NCBI RefSeq assembly: GCF_035195345.1
Contig: NZ_CP136574.1
Span: 620,001 to 684,000 of the forward strand
Origin: Flavobacterium sp.
GTDB lineage: Bacteria > Bacteroidota > Bacteroidia > Flavobacteriales > Flavobacteriaceae
Reading direction: 5' to 3'
DNA: 64,000 nucleotides
In this document: piece after piece, positions 42,039-50,814 of the stretch
How positions within the stretch are numbered: position 1 is the first letter of the stretch
How the letters are laid out: every line of letters begins with the position of its first letter
The notes under the pieces: generated by a model
Databases searched by the model: none
Seen by the model: the letters and a program-made list of their open reading frames with translations, nothing else
Told to the model about the DNA's origin: nothing
Position numbers and translations under genes: made by a program

Positions 42039-44225
42039 TTACTTGGTAAATAACAATTCTCTGTATTTTGTTAATGTCCAAAGTTCGTCGTCTACTAACA
42101 ATTCTAATTTGTCAGCGTGGTAACGAATTTCTTCAAAGTAAGGTTTTACTTTATCGCAGTATGCATCCGCCATTTTTTCTGTGCTTGTTAAGGCGTTTGC
42201 TTTTTTACGTTCGTCGGTCATTTTTCCCACTTTGGTGTTGATACCTTCTATGTGTTCTGAAATTTCTTTGATTAACGAAATTTGTTCTTTAGCAATTTTT
42301 TCAAAGTCTTTACCAAAGATTTCTTTTAATCCTTTTACGTTTTCTATTAACACATTTTGGTAACGAATAGCTGTTGGAACCACATGATTACGAGCAATAT
42401 CACCTAAAACACGACCTTCGATTTGGATTTTTTTCACATATTCTTCCAATTCAATTTCGTAACGTGATTCTACTTCAACATGATTCATTACGCCCATTTC
42501 ACTAAACAATTCAATTGCTTTTTTAGAAACTTTTGCTTTTAAAGCTTGAGGTGTTGTTTTGTGATTGCTTAAACCACGTTTTTTAGCTTCTTTTTCCCAA
42601 GCATCGCTATAACCGTCGCCTTCAAATAAAATAGCTTTTGTACCTTTAATATATTCTCTCAAGACATTGAAAATCGCTTCGTCTTTCTTTAAATCATTTT
42701 TCTCAATTAAAGCATCTACCTCAATTTTGAAATCTTTTAATTGTTTAGCTACAATCGTATTTAAAGTCGTCATAGAAACCGCACAATTTGCAGAAGAACC
42801 AACTGCTCTAAACTCAAATTTGTTTCCTGTGAAAGCAAATGGAGAAGTTCTGTTTCTGTCTGTATTATCTAATAAAACGTCTGGTAATTTTCCTACTACG
42901 TTTAATTTTAAATCTGTTTTTTCTTCTGGAGATAATTTCCCTTGAGAAACTCCTTCTAATTCCGCTAATACTTTAGTCAATTGTTGTCCGATGAAAACCG
43001 AAATAATTGCTGGTGGTGCTTCGTTAGCTCCTAAACGGTGGTCGTTACTTGCAGAAGCTATTGACGCTCTCAATAATTCTTCGTTGTCATGAACCGCTTT
43101 AATTGTGTTGATGAAAAACGTTAAGAATTGTAAGTTACTCATTGGCGTTTTTCCTGGACTTAATAAGTTGATTCCAGTATCAGTTGCTAATGACCAGTTG
43201 TTGTGTTTTCCAGAACCATTTACTCCTTTGAATGGTTTTTCGTGGAATAAAACTTTAAAATCGTGACGCTCTCCTACTTTTTGCATCACATCCATTAATA
43301 ATGAATTGTGATCTACAGCTAAATTTGTTTCTTCGAAGATAGGTGCTAACTCAAATTGGTTAGGAGCTACTTCATTGTGACGTGTTTTAACTGGAATTCC
43401 TAATAACATACATTCGTTTTCTAAGTCACGCATATAAGTTAAAACTCTTGTAGGAATTGAACCAAAATAATGGTCGTCTAATTGTTGCCCTTTAGCTGCA
43501 GTGTGTCCTAATAAAGTTCTTCCTGTTGCTAATAAGTCAGGTCTTGATGAAGCTAAAGCGCTATCTACCAAGAAATATTCTTGTTCCCAACCTAAAGTTG
43601 GTGTTACTCTTTTTACGTTTTTATCGAAATATTTTGCTACGTCTATAGCCGCTGAATCGATAGCATGTAACGCTCTTAATAAAGGCGTTTTATTATCTAA
43701 TGCTTCTCCTGTATACGATACGAAAACTGTTGGAATACATAAAGTTGTTCCAAAAATAAATGCTGGTGATGTTGGATCCCAAGCTGTGTAACCTCTCGCT
43801 TCAAAAGTGTTACGAATTCCCCCATTTGGAAAAGAAGATGCATCTGGCTCTTGTTGTGCTAATTGACTTCCTCCAAATTTTTCAACCGGATCACTTCCAT
43901 CAGGGAATATTTCAAAAAAAGCATCGTGCTTTTCAGCAGTTGTACCTGTTAATGGCTGAAACCAATGTGTATAATGTGTCACACCTTTAGACAAAGCCCA
44001 TTCTTTCATACCAAGTGCAATATAGTCTGCAATTTTTCTATCTATTTTAACACCTTCAGCCGCTGCTTTAACGGCTTTATAAGCATCAGGAGTTAAAAAT
44101 TGTCTCATAGCTTTGTCACCAAAGACATTACTACCAAAAATAACTGATTTTCTATCCAATTCTTCTACGTGAACTGGCTTTCTGTCTGTTGCTTTTCTTA
44201 AAGCTTGAAAACGAAATGTTGACAT
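42039..44225 (-). CDS. glnN: Glutamine synthetase type III
   Basis: 728-aa ammonium-assimilating enzyme (glutamate + NH3 + ATP to glutamine) of the large GSIII class common in Bacteroidota. GVTHYTHWFQPLTGTTAEKHDAF and SVIFGSNVFGDKAMRQFL near the N-terminus and NGSGKHNNWSLAT in the catalytic domain are class signatures. I choose ATG 44225 (MSTFRFQALRKATDRKP), the family's usual N-terminus. The ATG at 44255 would leave almost no leader after the -7 box at 44267-44274. The gene is monocistronic. Confidence 0.95.
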   Translation of the reverse strand: MSTFRFQALRKATDRKPVHVEELDRKSVIFGSNVFGDKAMRQFLTPDAYKAVKAAAEGVKIDRKIADYIALGMKEWALSKGVTHYTHWFQPLTGTTAEKHDAFFEIFPDGSDPVEKFGGSQLAQQEPDASSFPNGGIRNTFEARGYTAWDPTSPAFIFGTTLCIPTVFVSYTGEALDNKTPLLRALHAIDSAAIDVAKYFDKNVKRVTPTLGWEQEYFLVDSALASSRPDLLATGRTLLGHTAAKGQQLDDHYFGSIPTRVLTYMRDLENECMLLGIPVKTRHNEVAPNQFELAPIFEETNLAVDHNSLLMDVMQKVGERHDFKVLFHEKPFKGVNGSGKHNNWSLATDTGINLLSPGKTPMSNLQFLTFFINTIKAVHDNEELLRASIASASNDHRLGANEAPPAIISVFIGQQLTKVLAELEGVSQGKLSPEEKTDLKLNVVGKLPDVLLDNTDRNRTSPFAFTGNKFEFRAVGSSANCAVSMTTLNTIVAKQLKDFKIEVDALIEKNDLKKDEAIFNVLREYIKGTKAILFEGDGYSDAWEKEAKKRGLSNHKTTPQALKAKVSKKAIELFSEMGVMNHVEVESRYEIELEEYVKKIQIEGRVLGDIARNHVVPTAIRYQNVLIENVKGLKEIFGKDFEKIAKEQISLIKEISEHIEGINTKVGKMTDERKKANALTSTEKMADAYCDKVKPYFEEIRYHADKLELLVDDELWTLTKYRELLFTK

Positions 44226-44266
44226 AAGTTCGTGTGTGTTTAAAGTTATACCCATTAAAAGTTATG

Positions 44267-44274
44267 CAAATATA
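44267..44274 (-). promoter_or_regulatory. -7 box of glnN
   Basis: TATATTTG on the minus strand matches TAnnTTTG, about 42 nt before the chosen ATG. Confidence 0.5.
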
Positions 44275-44349
44275 TAAATTTTTCAACAAATATTTATTTA
44301 TACCCTATTTTTTTAGGGGTTAAATATAAAAAATTATTACTTTTACACT

Positions 44350-44913
44350 ATGAAAACAATAAATTTATACATGATAATGCTCGGATGCACTCCAAAAGGA
44401 CGTTTTACCGAACAACACGATATTTTTTTTGGGATAGGAACAGGTTTAAAAGATTTAATTCCAGATATGAACGCTTTTTGGCCAGAAGCAAATGGTAGAA
44501 TTCATATTGACGCGTGGCAAAAAATTACAACTGTTGATGGATTTTCAATTGAAGTTGTATCTATAGAAACACCATTAAAACAAGAAGAACAATTATTCTT
44601 TTTAAATTTAGGTGGTTACAAAGAGGGTGAATTTGAGGAATATCATTATAAAGTAATAGTGGTTGCGAAAACAAAAGCCGAAGCGATTAAAAAAGCGAAA
44701 CAAACTACATTTTACAAACATTATGGTTTCAAAGGAGCCGAATCGCATATTGATGATAAATATGGCATTGATGTAGATGATATTCACAACATTGAAGATA
44801 TTCTTTCGGAAAAATTCAAATTGCAGTACCGTTTAAAAATAACAAAAACCAATGCGACTTCAGAAGATGAAAAGCACATTGGTTATTTAAAGATTGATAA
44901 AATTTCAGAATAA
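44350..44913 (+). CDS. DUF1543 protein
   Basis: 187-aa soluble protein with the DUF1543 opening LYMIMLGCTPKGRFTEQHDIFFGIG and a second related half (FLNLGGYKEGEFEEYHYKVIVVAKTKAEAIKKAKQTTFYKH). No signal peptide or catalytic motif is known for the family. It stands alone, divergent from glnN, and ends in a bidirectional terminator. Function is unknown. Confidence 0.85.
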   Translation: MKTINLYMIMLGCTPKGRFTEQHDIFFGIGTGLKDLIPDMNAFWPEANGRIHIDAWQKITTVDGFSIEVVSIETPLKQEEQLFFLNLGGYKEGEFEEYHYKVIVVAKTKAEAIKKAKQTTFYKHYGFKGAESHIDDKYGIDVDDIHNIEDILSEKFKLQYRLKITKTNATSEDEKHIGYLKIDKISE

Positions 44914-44943
44914 AAAAGAGCTATCGTATCGGATAGCTCTTTT
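44914..44943. terminator. Bidirectional terminator
   Basis: AAAAGAGCTATC, 6-nt loop, GATAGCTCTTTT between the convergent DUF1543 and lipoprotein genes. Confidence 0.9.
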
Positions 44944-44946
44944 AGT

Positions 44947-45465
44947 TTAAAGATTTTTTATATTATTTGGATTAATACCAAAAGTTTCTATTACAGCATT
45001 ATAATCATTAAAATCAACTTGAACAGCTCTTCTACTTGAAAAATATCCTGGTATAATTACAATCCTAAAAGTTTGATTAAAAATATATTCTGGTGTTTCT
45101 GATAAATCATAAGTCCCATTTGCATAAATAGTAAAATCTTCTTTACTAAAATCATAATCATAATCAAGTTCATCTCCATTACTAAAATATACTGTTCGAG
45201 GAATCAATTGCCAAACTGGTGTATTTGAATCTATTAAATCAGACATTCTATAAATTAAAATATTATCAGAAGCGTATATTTGAGGATTTAAACTTCTATA
45301 AATAAAGTATCCAACTGTTGAACTATTATAACTAAAATTAACGTTTCTTAATTCAAAAACCTCAGCAATAGTATCGTTATCAACATTATCATTTTCTTCG
45401 TTAACTGTACAACTTTGTAGTGCTATCATCCCGATAAAAGCTATCAATAAAGTAATTTTCTTCAT
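44947..45465 (-). CDS. Hypothetical surface lipoprotein
   Basis: 172-aa lipoprotein. The lipobox IALQSCTVNEENDN has acidic residues soon after the Cys, as in Bacteroidota surface-export signals. The mature part is beta-rich (FELRNVNFSYNSSTVGYFIYR, TVYFSNGDELDYDYDFSKEDF) and resembles small uncharacterised lipoproteins of flavobacteria. Nothing in the sequence shows a function. It faces the DUF1543 gene tail to tail. Confidence 0.7.
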   Translation of the reverse strand: MKKITLLIAFIGMIALQSCTVNEENDNVDNDTIAEVFELRNVNFSYNSSTVGYFIYRSLNPQIYASDNILIYRMSDLIDSNTPVWQLIPRTVYFSNGDELDYDYDFSKEDFTIYANGTYDLSETPEYIFNQTFRIVIIPGYFSSRRAVQVDFNDYNAVIETFGINPNNIKNL

Positions 45466-45541
45466 AATATTTAAATTTTAAATTATTTCTTGTGTAAATA
45501 TAACCAATTCTTGTGCCAAACTTTTATACGATATAAATTAG

Positions 45542-45549
45542 TATCTTTG
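45542..45549 (+). promoter_or_regulatory. -7 box ahead of the 46-aa ORF
   Basis: TATCTTTG matches TAnnTTTG, 24 nt ahead of the ATG at 45573. Confidence 0.5.
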
Positions 45550-45572
45550 AAATCTATATAAAGGCTATAAAA

Positions 45573-45713
45573 ATGGGAAGAAATAATCCAAAAAATATTA
45601 AAGCACACAACGACAAATTACACAAAGAGCAATCGAAAGAAAAAGCCAAAAAAAATGCTCGAGCAGAAAAATTAAAAGAAATTCAACGAAAATTCAACGA
45701 ATCTAAATCGTAA
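45573..45713 (+). CDS. Small basic protein upstream of YchJ
   Basis: 46-aa, strongly basic, single-helix protein (MGRNNPKNIKAHNDKLHKEQ, then KAKKNARAEKLKEIQRKF). The ATG has a -7 box 24 nt upstream, and the stop lies 3 nt before the start of the SEC-C protein gene, so the two are probably one transcript. The even codon structure and position favour a real gene. Lys-rich composition suggests nucleic-acid contact, which is inference only. Confidence 0.6.
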   Translation: MGRNNPKNIKAHNDKLHKEQSKEKAKKNARAEKLKEIQRKFNESKS

Positions 45714-45716
45714 TTT

Positions 45717-46088
45717 ATGTCGGGTTGCTATTGCGGAAATAACGTTTCCTTTCAAAATTGCTGTGAACCTTATATCAAAGGAATTAAAAACACACCCACA
45801 GCAGAAACCTTAATGCGTTCTCGTTATAGTGCTTTTGCAACGGGTGCCGCCGATTACTTGGTAAACACTACTCATATTTCAAAAAGACGATTCCACAACA
45901 AAAAAGATATTTTAGATTGGAGTCAAGCCAACAAATGGTTAAAACTAGAAGTTCTAGCCTCAACAGAAAACACAGTTACCTTCAAAGCGTATTATTTAGA
46001 TGAAAATTTAAAAGCACAAGTACATTACGAACATTCAACTTTTAAATTAGAAAACGAAAAATGGTTTTATGTGGATGGAGAATTTTAA
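45717..46088 (+). CDS. ychJ: YchJ-family SEC-C protein
   Basis: 123-aa protein of the YchJ/UPF0225 family. The N-terminal SEC-C zinc motif is CYCGNNVSFQNCCEPYIKG (residues 3-21). It is followed by the NTF2-like core (TLMRSRYSAFATGAADYLVNTTH), and the second SEC-C copy of longer family members is absent. Function is unknown. It starts 3 nt after the small basic ORF and its end overlaps the convergent GyrI-like gene by 4 nt. Confidence 0.85.
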   Translation: MSGCYCGNNVSFQNCCEPYIKGIKNTPTAETLMRSRYSAFATGAADYLVNTTHISKRRFHNKKDILDWSQANKWLKLEVLASTENTVTFKAYYLDENLKAQVHYEHSTFKLENEKWFYVDGEF

Positions 46089-46561
46089 GCTTTTCTTTTA
46101 ACAGGAATCCAAATTTCTTCTTCAGAATCGGGTGAATTATTTTTATATTTCGCTCCTAATATTTCGAAATGCGGACGATTATCTAATTGATATTCCGAGT
46201 TAGGCAACCAAACACCAAAAATATAACCAAAAGTTTCTCTTGCTTTTACTGCATCTCCCACATGATTGAAAACCGCATACAATCCTTCTTCAACTATTAA
46301 CTGTTGCATTCCATCTGGAATAGATTTAAAATCTGTTACAGGAATCACAGCCCATTTCACAAACTCAGTTTGCGGATTAAAATCAAAATTATCGGGATTG
46401 ATTTGAATATTGAATAAATCCGTTCCTATTGTATTTTGAATTTCATTTCGTCTTGGCATAAAATTACCCCACAATTCTCCTATTCGGTAATCTGAATAGG
46501 AAATTACACTATTCATTCCGATGAATTTTGTTATTGGGAAGGTTTTGATGATTGGTTTCAT
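46085..46561 (-). CDS. GyrI-like small-molecule-binding protein
   Basis: 158-aa protein with a GyrI/effector-binding fold (IKTFPITKFIGMNSVISYSDYRIGELWGNFM, LYAVFNHVGDAVKARETFGYIFGVWLPNSEYQLDNRPHFE). There is no AraC DNA-binding domain, so it is a stand-alone binding domain that may sequester or hydrolyse small ligands. It overlaps the RAYT gene by 4 nt on the same strand and YchJ tail to tail. Confidence 0.82.
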   Translation of the reverse strand: MKPIIKTFPITKFIGMNSVISYSDYRIGELWGNFMPRRNEIQNTIGTDLFNIQINPDNFDFNPQTEFVKWAVIPVTDFKSIPDGMQQLIVEEGLYAVFNHVGDAVKARETFGYIFGVWLPNSEYQLDNRPHFEILGAKYKNNSPDSEEEIWIPVKRKA

Positions 46562-47124
46562 AATTTATAAAATGTATCTTCTTTCCATTTTGATGGATTT
46601 TGTTCAATATAATGTTGAATTTTTTCAAATGATTCCGAATTACGAATGATATGATCGTGAAATCGGGATTGCCACCCGAAATTGGGGTTGATTTGTCGTG
46701 ACATTTTGGTGACTATGGATTTATATGAACCTACGATTGATGAAATGGTATTTTTTTCCTGATTTTGAAATCGGGATGAACCAATAATTGAATTGGTTTC
46801 GATGTTAGAGACAAGGCAATGCCTTGTCTCTACGAATGGTTCATCATTCGTTTTGTCAATAATCAATATCCCATGAACATGATTTGGCATCACCACAAAA
46901 TTACCCAATTCAACCATTGAAAAATGATTGGGTATTTCATACCAAAATTGTGCTGCCAATTTCCCGATTTCGGATAATTGCATAATTCCGTTTTTAATAT
47001 TTCCAAAAAAATGTTCTCGATTTTGGGTGCAAATGGTAATAAAATAGGCACCATTGTTGGCATAATCCCAGGTTTGTAGACGTGCGGAAGGAATGCGGTA
47101 TTTGTTTTGAAATTTATTTTGCAT
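46558..47124 (-). CDS. REP-associated tyrosine transposase (RAYT)
   Basis: 188-aa Y1 transposase of the IS200/IS605-like superfamily. The HUH motif is His82-Val-His84 (VVMPNHVHGILII), and the catalytic Tyr is probably Tyr172 in FEKIQHYIEQNPSKW. I use ATG 47124 (MQNKFQNKYRIPS), which gives the usual RAYT length. A longer TTG frame from 47220 would begin inside the REP palindrome. Residues about 98-107 (VETRHCLVSN) are encoded by an in-frame copy of the REP. RAYTs process such palindromes as single-strand DNA and spread them. Confidence 0.92.
   Translation of the reverse strand: MQNKFQNKYRIPSARLQTWDYANNGAYFITICTQNREHFFGNIKNGIMQLSEIGKLAAQFWYEIPNHFSMVELGNFVVMPNHVHGILIIDKTNDEPFVETRHCLVSNIETNSIIGSSRFQNQEKNTISSIVGSYKSIVTKMSRQINPNFGWQSRFHDHIIRNSESFEKIQHYIEQNPSKWKEDTFYKL
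46807..46834 (-). repeat. REP palindrome inside the RAYT coding sequence
   Basis: AGAGACAAGGCA (46807-46818), one central A, then TGCCTTGTCTCT (46820-46831): a perfect 12-bp-arm palindrome. On the minus strand it is preceded by GTAG, the tetranucleotide that precedes RAYT-linked REP stems. It keeps the RAYT reading frame open. Confidence 0.92.
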
Positions 47125-47212
47125 GGCGTTGAATGTTATAATATTACGAAATAATGAAATTATTTTGGGAATTGAAAATGATTTTGATTTTTTTTGAATG
47201 GATTCAAAAAAA

Positions 47213-47240
47213 AGAGACAAGGCATTGCCTTGTCTCTACA
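47213..47240 (-). repeat. REP palindrome upstream of the RAYT gene
   Basis: The same arms AGAGACAAGGCA and TGCCTTGTCTCT (47213-47237) with a central T, again with GTAG on the 5' side of the minus strand. It lies 89 nt before the RAYT ATG and 20 nt after the mutase gene stop. Confidence 0.92.
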
Positions 47241-47260
47241 AAATATATACATTCGAAATA

Positions 47261-50200
47261 TTACATATTGCGTCGATACTGACCACCAACCTCGAATAAC
47301 GCATTGGTGATTTGCCCTAACGAACAAACCTTAGTTGCATCCATTAATTTTTCGAAAATGTTTTGGTTCTTAATCGCTGCTTCTTGTAAAATGTTAATGT
47401 GCTCGACTACTTTTTCTGCACTTGTTTTATGCAAATCGGTTAACATATCAATTTGATATTGTTTTTCTTCCTCCGTTGCACGAATAACCTCAGCTGGAAT
47501 AACCGTTGGCGAACCTTTTGAACTCAAGAACGTATTTACACCAATAATTGGAAATTCTCCAGTGTGTTTCAAGGTTTCGTAATACAATGATTCTTCTTGA
47601 ATTTTACTTCTTTGGTACATCGTTTCCATTGCACCTAAAACTCCTCCACGTTCTGTGATTCTGTCGAATTCTTGTAAAACAGCATCTTCTACTAAATCGG
47701 TTAATTCTTCAATTATGAACGAACCTTGAATTGGGTTTTCATTTTTCGCTAAACCTAATTCTTTATTAATAATCAACTGAATTGCCATTGCTCTACGCAC
47801 TGATTCTTCAGTTGGAGTCGTAATCGCTTCGTCGTAAGCATTCGTATGCAACGAGTTACAGTTGTCGTAAATTGCATACAACGCTTGTAAAGTCGTACGA
47901 ATGTCATTAAAATCAATTTCTTGCGCGTGTAACGAACGGCCAGAAGTTTGAATGTGGTATTTCAACATTTGTGCTCTTTCGTTGGCACCGTATTTATTTT
48001 TCAAGGCTTTCGCCCAAATTTTACGTGCTACACGACCGATTACCGCATATTCTGGATCAATTCCGTTTGAGAAGAAGAATGATAAGTTCGGACCGAAATC
48101 GTTGATGTTCATTCCTCTACTTAAATAGTATTCTACATAAGTAAAACCATTTGCCAAAGTGAAGGCTAATTGTGTAATTGGATTCGCTCCTGCTTCAGCA
48201 ATATGATATCCCGAAATCGAAACGGAATAGAAATTACGAACGTTTTGCTTAATGAAATATTCTTGAACGTCACCCATCAAACGCAATGCAAATTCTGTAG
48301 AGAAAATACAAGTATTTTGTGCTTGATCTTCTTTTAAAATATCAGCTTGAACTGTTCCACGAACTTGTGCTAACGTTTTAATTTTAATATCTTGATATAC
48401 ATCAAAAGGTAAAACTTGGTCACCTGTAACACCTAATAGCATCAACCCTAAACCATTATTCCCTTCTGGTAAAGCACCTTGGTATGTTGGACGAGCTACG
48501 CCTTTTTTCTTATAGATTTCGTTGATTTTAGCTTCTACTTCATCTTGTAGACCATTTTCAACGATGTATTTTTCACAGTTTTGATCGATGGCAGCATTCA
48601 TGAAGAATCCTAACAACATTGGAGCAGGACCGTTAATTGTCATCGAAACGGAAGTTAATGGGTGACTTAAATCGAAACCTGAATATAATTTCTTCGCATC
48701 ATCTAAGCAACAGATTGAAACTCCTGCATTACCGATTTTTCCATAAATGTCAGGACGAATATGTGGATCATTTCCGTATAAAGTAACCGAGTCAAAAGCT
48801 GTAGAAAGACGTTTTGCAGGTAATCCCGCAGATACATAATGGAAACGTTTGTTGGTACGTTCTGGTCCTCCTTCTCCTGCGAACATTCTACTTGGATCTT
48901 CACCTTCGCGTTTGAACGGATATAATCCTGATGCGAATGGGAATTCACCTGGAACATTTTCTTGTAAATTCCATTTTAATATATCTCCCCAAGCTTGGTA
49001 TTTTGGCAAAGAAACTTTTGGAATTTGAGAATGTGATAACGATTCAGTATGCGTTGCAATTTTGATTTCTTTATCACGAACTTTAAAACTATAAACAGGA
49101 TTTTTGTATTTGTTTACTTTTTCGTCCCAAGTTAAAATGATTTCCCAGTTGTATGGGTCCAAATTCATTTTTACACGGTCGAATTCTTTAGTCAATAACG
49201 AAACAAAATCTTTGTTATCAGCAGTAATGTTCAAAGAACTTTCAACAATTCCTGCTTTATCTATTTGTGGAACATTTCCGTTAACGGTTTCTATAGTTTT
49301 GCAAATTCCGTATAATTTTTGAGCTACTTCTACTTGCGAAAGTGCTGTTTCGTCGTATTTTCTATTGTTTTCTGCAATTTCAGATAAATAACGTGTTCTG
49401 TGAGGCGGAATTACGAAAATTTTCTCGCTCATTTCACGTGTAATTTCAAAAGTCGATTTTAAATCAGCTCCTGTTTTGGCTACAATCTTATCCATGATAG
49501 ATTTGTACAACGTGTTCATTCCTGGGTCGTTGAATTGCGAGGCGATTGTCCCAAAAATTGGCATTTTATCAGTATCTACATCCCATAAATTATGATTGCG
49601 TTGGTATTGTTTTTTTACATCACGAATGGCATCTAAAGCACCACGTTTGTCAAATTTATTCAAAGCAACTAAATCAGCAAAATCTAACATATCGATTTTT
49701 TCTAATTGTGTTGCTGCTCCAAATTCTGGTGTCATTACGTATAATGAAACATCAGAATGTTCTAAAATTTCGGTATCCGATTGTCCAATTCCAGATGTTT
49801 CTAAAATAATGATGTCATATTTAGCAGCTTTCAACACTTCAATTGCTTCAGCCACATATTTTGATAAAGCCAAATTAGATTGACGTGTAGCCAACGAACG
49901 CATATAAACACGAGAATTATTAATCGCATTCATACGAATTCTATCGCCTAACAAAGCACCTCCCGTTTTACGTTTTGATGGGTCAACCGAAATTAATCCA
50001 ATAGTTTTTTCAGGGAAATCGATTAAAAAACGACGTACTAATTCATCTACTAACGATGATTTTCCGGCACCACCCGTTCCTGTGATTCCTAAAACTGGGA
50101 TTTTTGACGTTTCATTCTTTTGGTGAATTTGGTCAAAAACTGATTTTGCAATTTCTGGAAAATTCTCAGCTGCAGAAATTAATCGTGCAATTGCAGTTGG

Positions 50201-50686
50201 ATTTTTATCTTCGATATGCGATAATTCTCCCGTTAATTTATCTCCAATTGGATAATCCGAACGTTGCACTAAATCGTTTATCATACCTTGTAATCCCATG
50301 GCACGACCGTCATCTGGCGAATAAATTCTTTCGATACCGTATTCGTGTAATTCTGAAATTTCAGAAGGTAAGATAACACCTCCACCTCCACCAAATATTT
50401 TGATGTGACCTGCTCCTTTTTCTTTAAGCAAATCATACATATATTTGAAATATTCGTTATGACCTCCTTGGTAAGATGTCATTGCAATCGCATTAGCATC
50501 TTCTTGAATAGCTGTGTTTACAACTTCTTCCACACTTCTATCATGTCCAAGGTGAATAACTTCAACACCCGTAGCTTGAATAATTCTACGCATGATATTA
50601 ATGGCTGCATCGTGTCCATCAAAAAGTGACGCTGCGGTCACAATTCTTACTTTATTTTTAGGAATATAAGGAGTTTGTAGTTCCAT
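47261..50686 (-). CDS. icmF: Fused isobutyryl-CoA mutase (IcmF)
   Basis: 1,141-aa B12 enzyme that interconverts isobutyryl-CoA and butyryl-CoA. In order: cobalamin domain with base-off His25 (SLFDGHDAAINIM, where the usual DxHxxG ends in Ala), a MeaB-like GTPase domain with P-loop GTGGAGKS at 203-210, and the large acyl-CoA mutase barrel from about 560 (PGEFPFASGLYPFKREGEDPSR, GYHIAEAGANPITQLAFTLANG). The order B12-GTPase-mutase is that of IcmF rather than methylmalonyl-CoA mutase. It stands alone and full-length. Some family members act on pivalyl- or isovaleryl-CoA. Confidence 0.95.
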   Translation of the reverse strand: MELQTPYIPKNKVRIVTAASLFDGHDAAINIMRRIIQATGVEVIHLGHDRSVEEVVNTAIQEDANAIAMTSYQGGHNEYFKYMYDLLKEKGAGHIKIFGGGGGVILPSEISELHEYGIERIYSPDDGRAMGLQGMINDLVQRSDYPIGDKLTGELSHIEDKNPTAIARLISAAENFPEIAKSVFDQIHQKNETSKIPVLGITGTGGAGKSSLVDELVRRFLIDFPEKTIGLISVDPSKRKTGGALLGDRIRMNAINNSRVYMRSLATRQSNLALSKYVAEAIEVLKAAKYDIIILETSGIGQSDTEILEHSDVSLYVMTPEFGAATQLEKIDMLDFADLVALNKFDKRGALDAIRDVKKQYQRNHNLWDVDTDKMPIFGTIASQFNDPGMNTLYKSIMDKIVAKTGADLKSTFEITREMSEKIFVIPPHRTRYLSEIAENNRKYDETALSQVEVAQKLYGICKTIETVNGNVPQIDKAGIVESSLNITADNKDFVSLLTKEFDRVKMNLDPYNWEIILTWDEKVNKYKNPVYSFKVRDKEIKIATHTESLSHSQIPKVSLPKYQAWGDILKWNLQENVPGEFPFASGLYPFKREGEDPSRMFAGEGGPERTNKRFHYVSAGLPAKRLSTAFDSVTLYGNDPHIRPDIYGKIGNAGVSICCLDDAKKLYSGFDLSHPLTSVSMTINGPAPMLLGFFMNAAIDQNCEKYIVENGLQDEVEAKINEIYKKKGVARPTYQGALPEGNNGLGLMLLGVTGDQVLPFDVYQDIKIKTLAQVRGTVQADILKEDQAQNTCIFSTEFALRLMGDVQEYFIKQNVRNFYSVSISGYHIAEAGANPITQLAFTLANGFTYVEYYLSRGMNINDFGPNLSFFFSNGIDPEYAVIGRVARKIWAKALKNKYGANERAQMLKYHIQTSGRSLHAQEIDFNDIRTTLQALYAIYDNCNSLHTNAYDEAITTPTEESVRRAMAIQLIINKELGLAKNENPIQGSFIIEELTDLVEDAVLQEFDRITERGGVLGAMETMYQRSKIQEESLYYETLKHTGEFPIIGVNTFLSSKGSPTVIPAEVIRATEEEKQYQIDMLTDLHKTSAEKVVEHINILQEAAIKNQNIFEKLMDATKVCSLGQITNALFEVGGQYRRNM

Positions 50687-50780
50687 CTGTAATTTTTATT
50701 CGTTTTTAAGGGTGCAATTTACGAATTTAATAATTTTATTTCATTCAAATTTTAGAATAAATTCAGTCAAAAAATGGCAC

Positions 50781-50788
50781 TATCTTTG
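50781..50788 (+). promoter_or_regulatory. -7 box of the DUF4197 gene
   Basis: TATCTTTG matches TAnnTTTG, 27 nt before the ATG at 50815. Confidence 0.5.
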
Positions 50789-50814
50789 GAAATAAGTTAG
50801 TAAAACAGAAAAAT

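Noticed and set aside
47125..47220. Extended RAYT start at TTG 47220
   Set aside because: It would begin inside the REP palindrome and add 32 residues with no family resemblance.
49104..50629. Several 70-95-aa frames opposite the mutase gene
   Set aside because: They mirror codon structure of icmF and have no promoter or motif.
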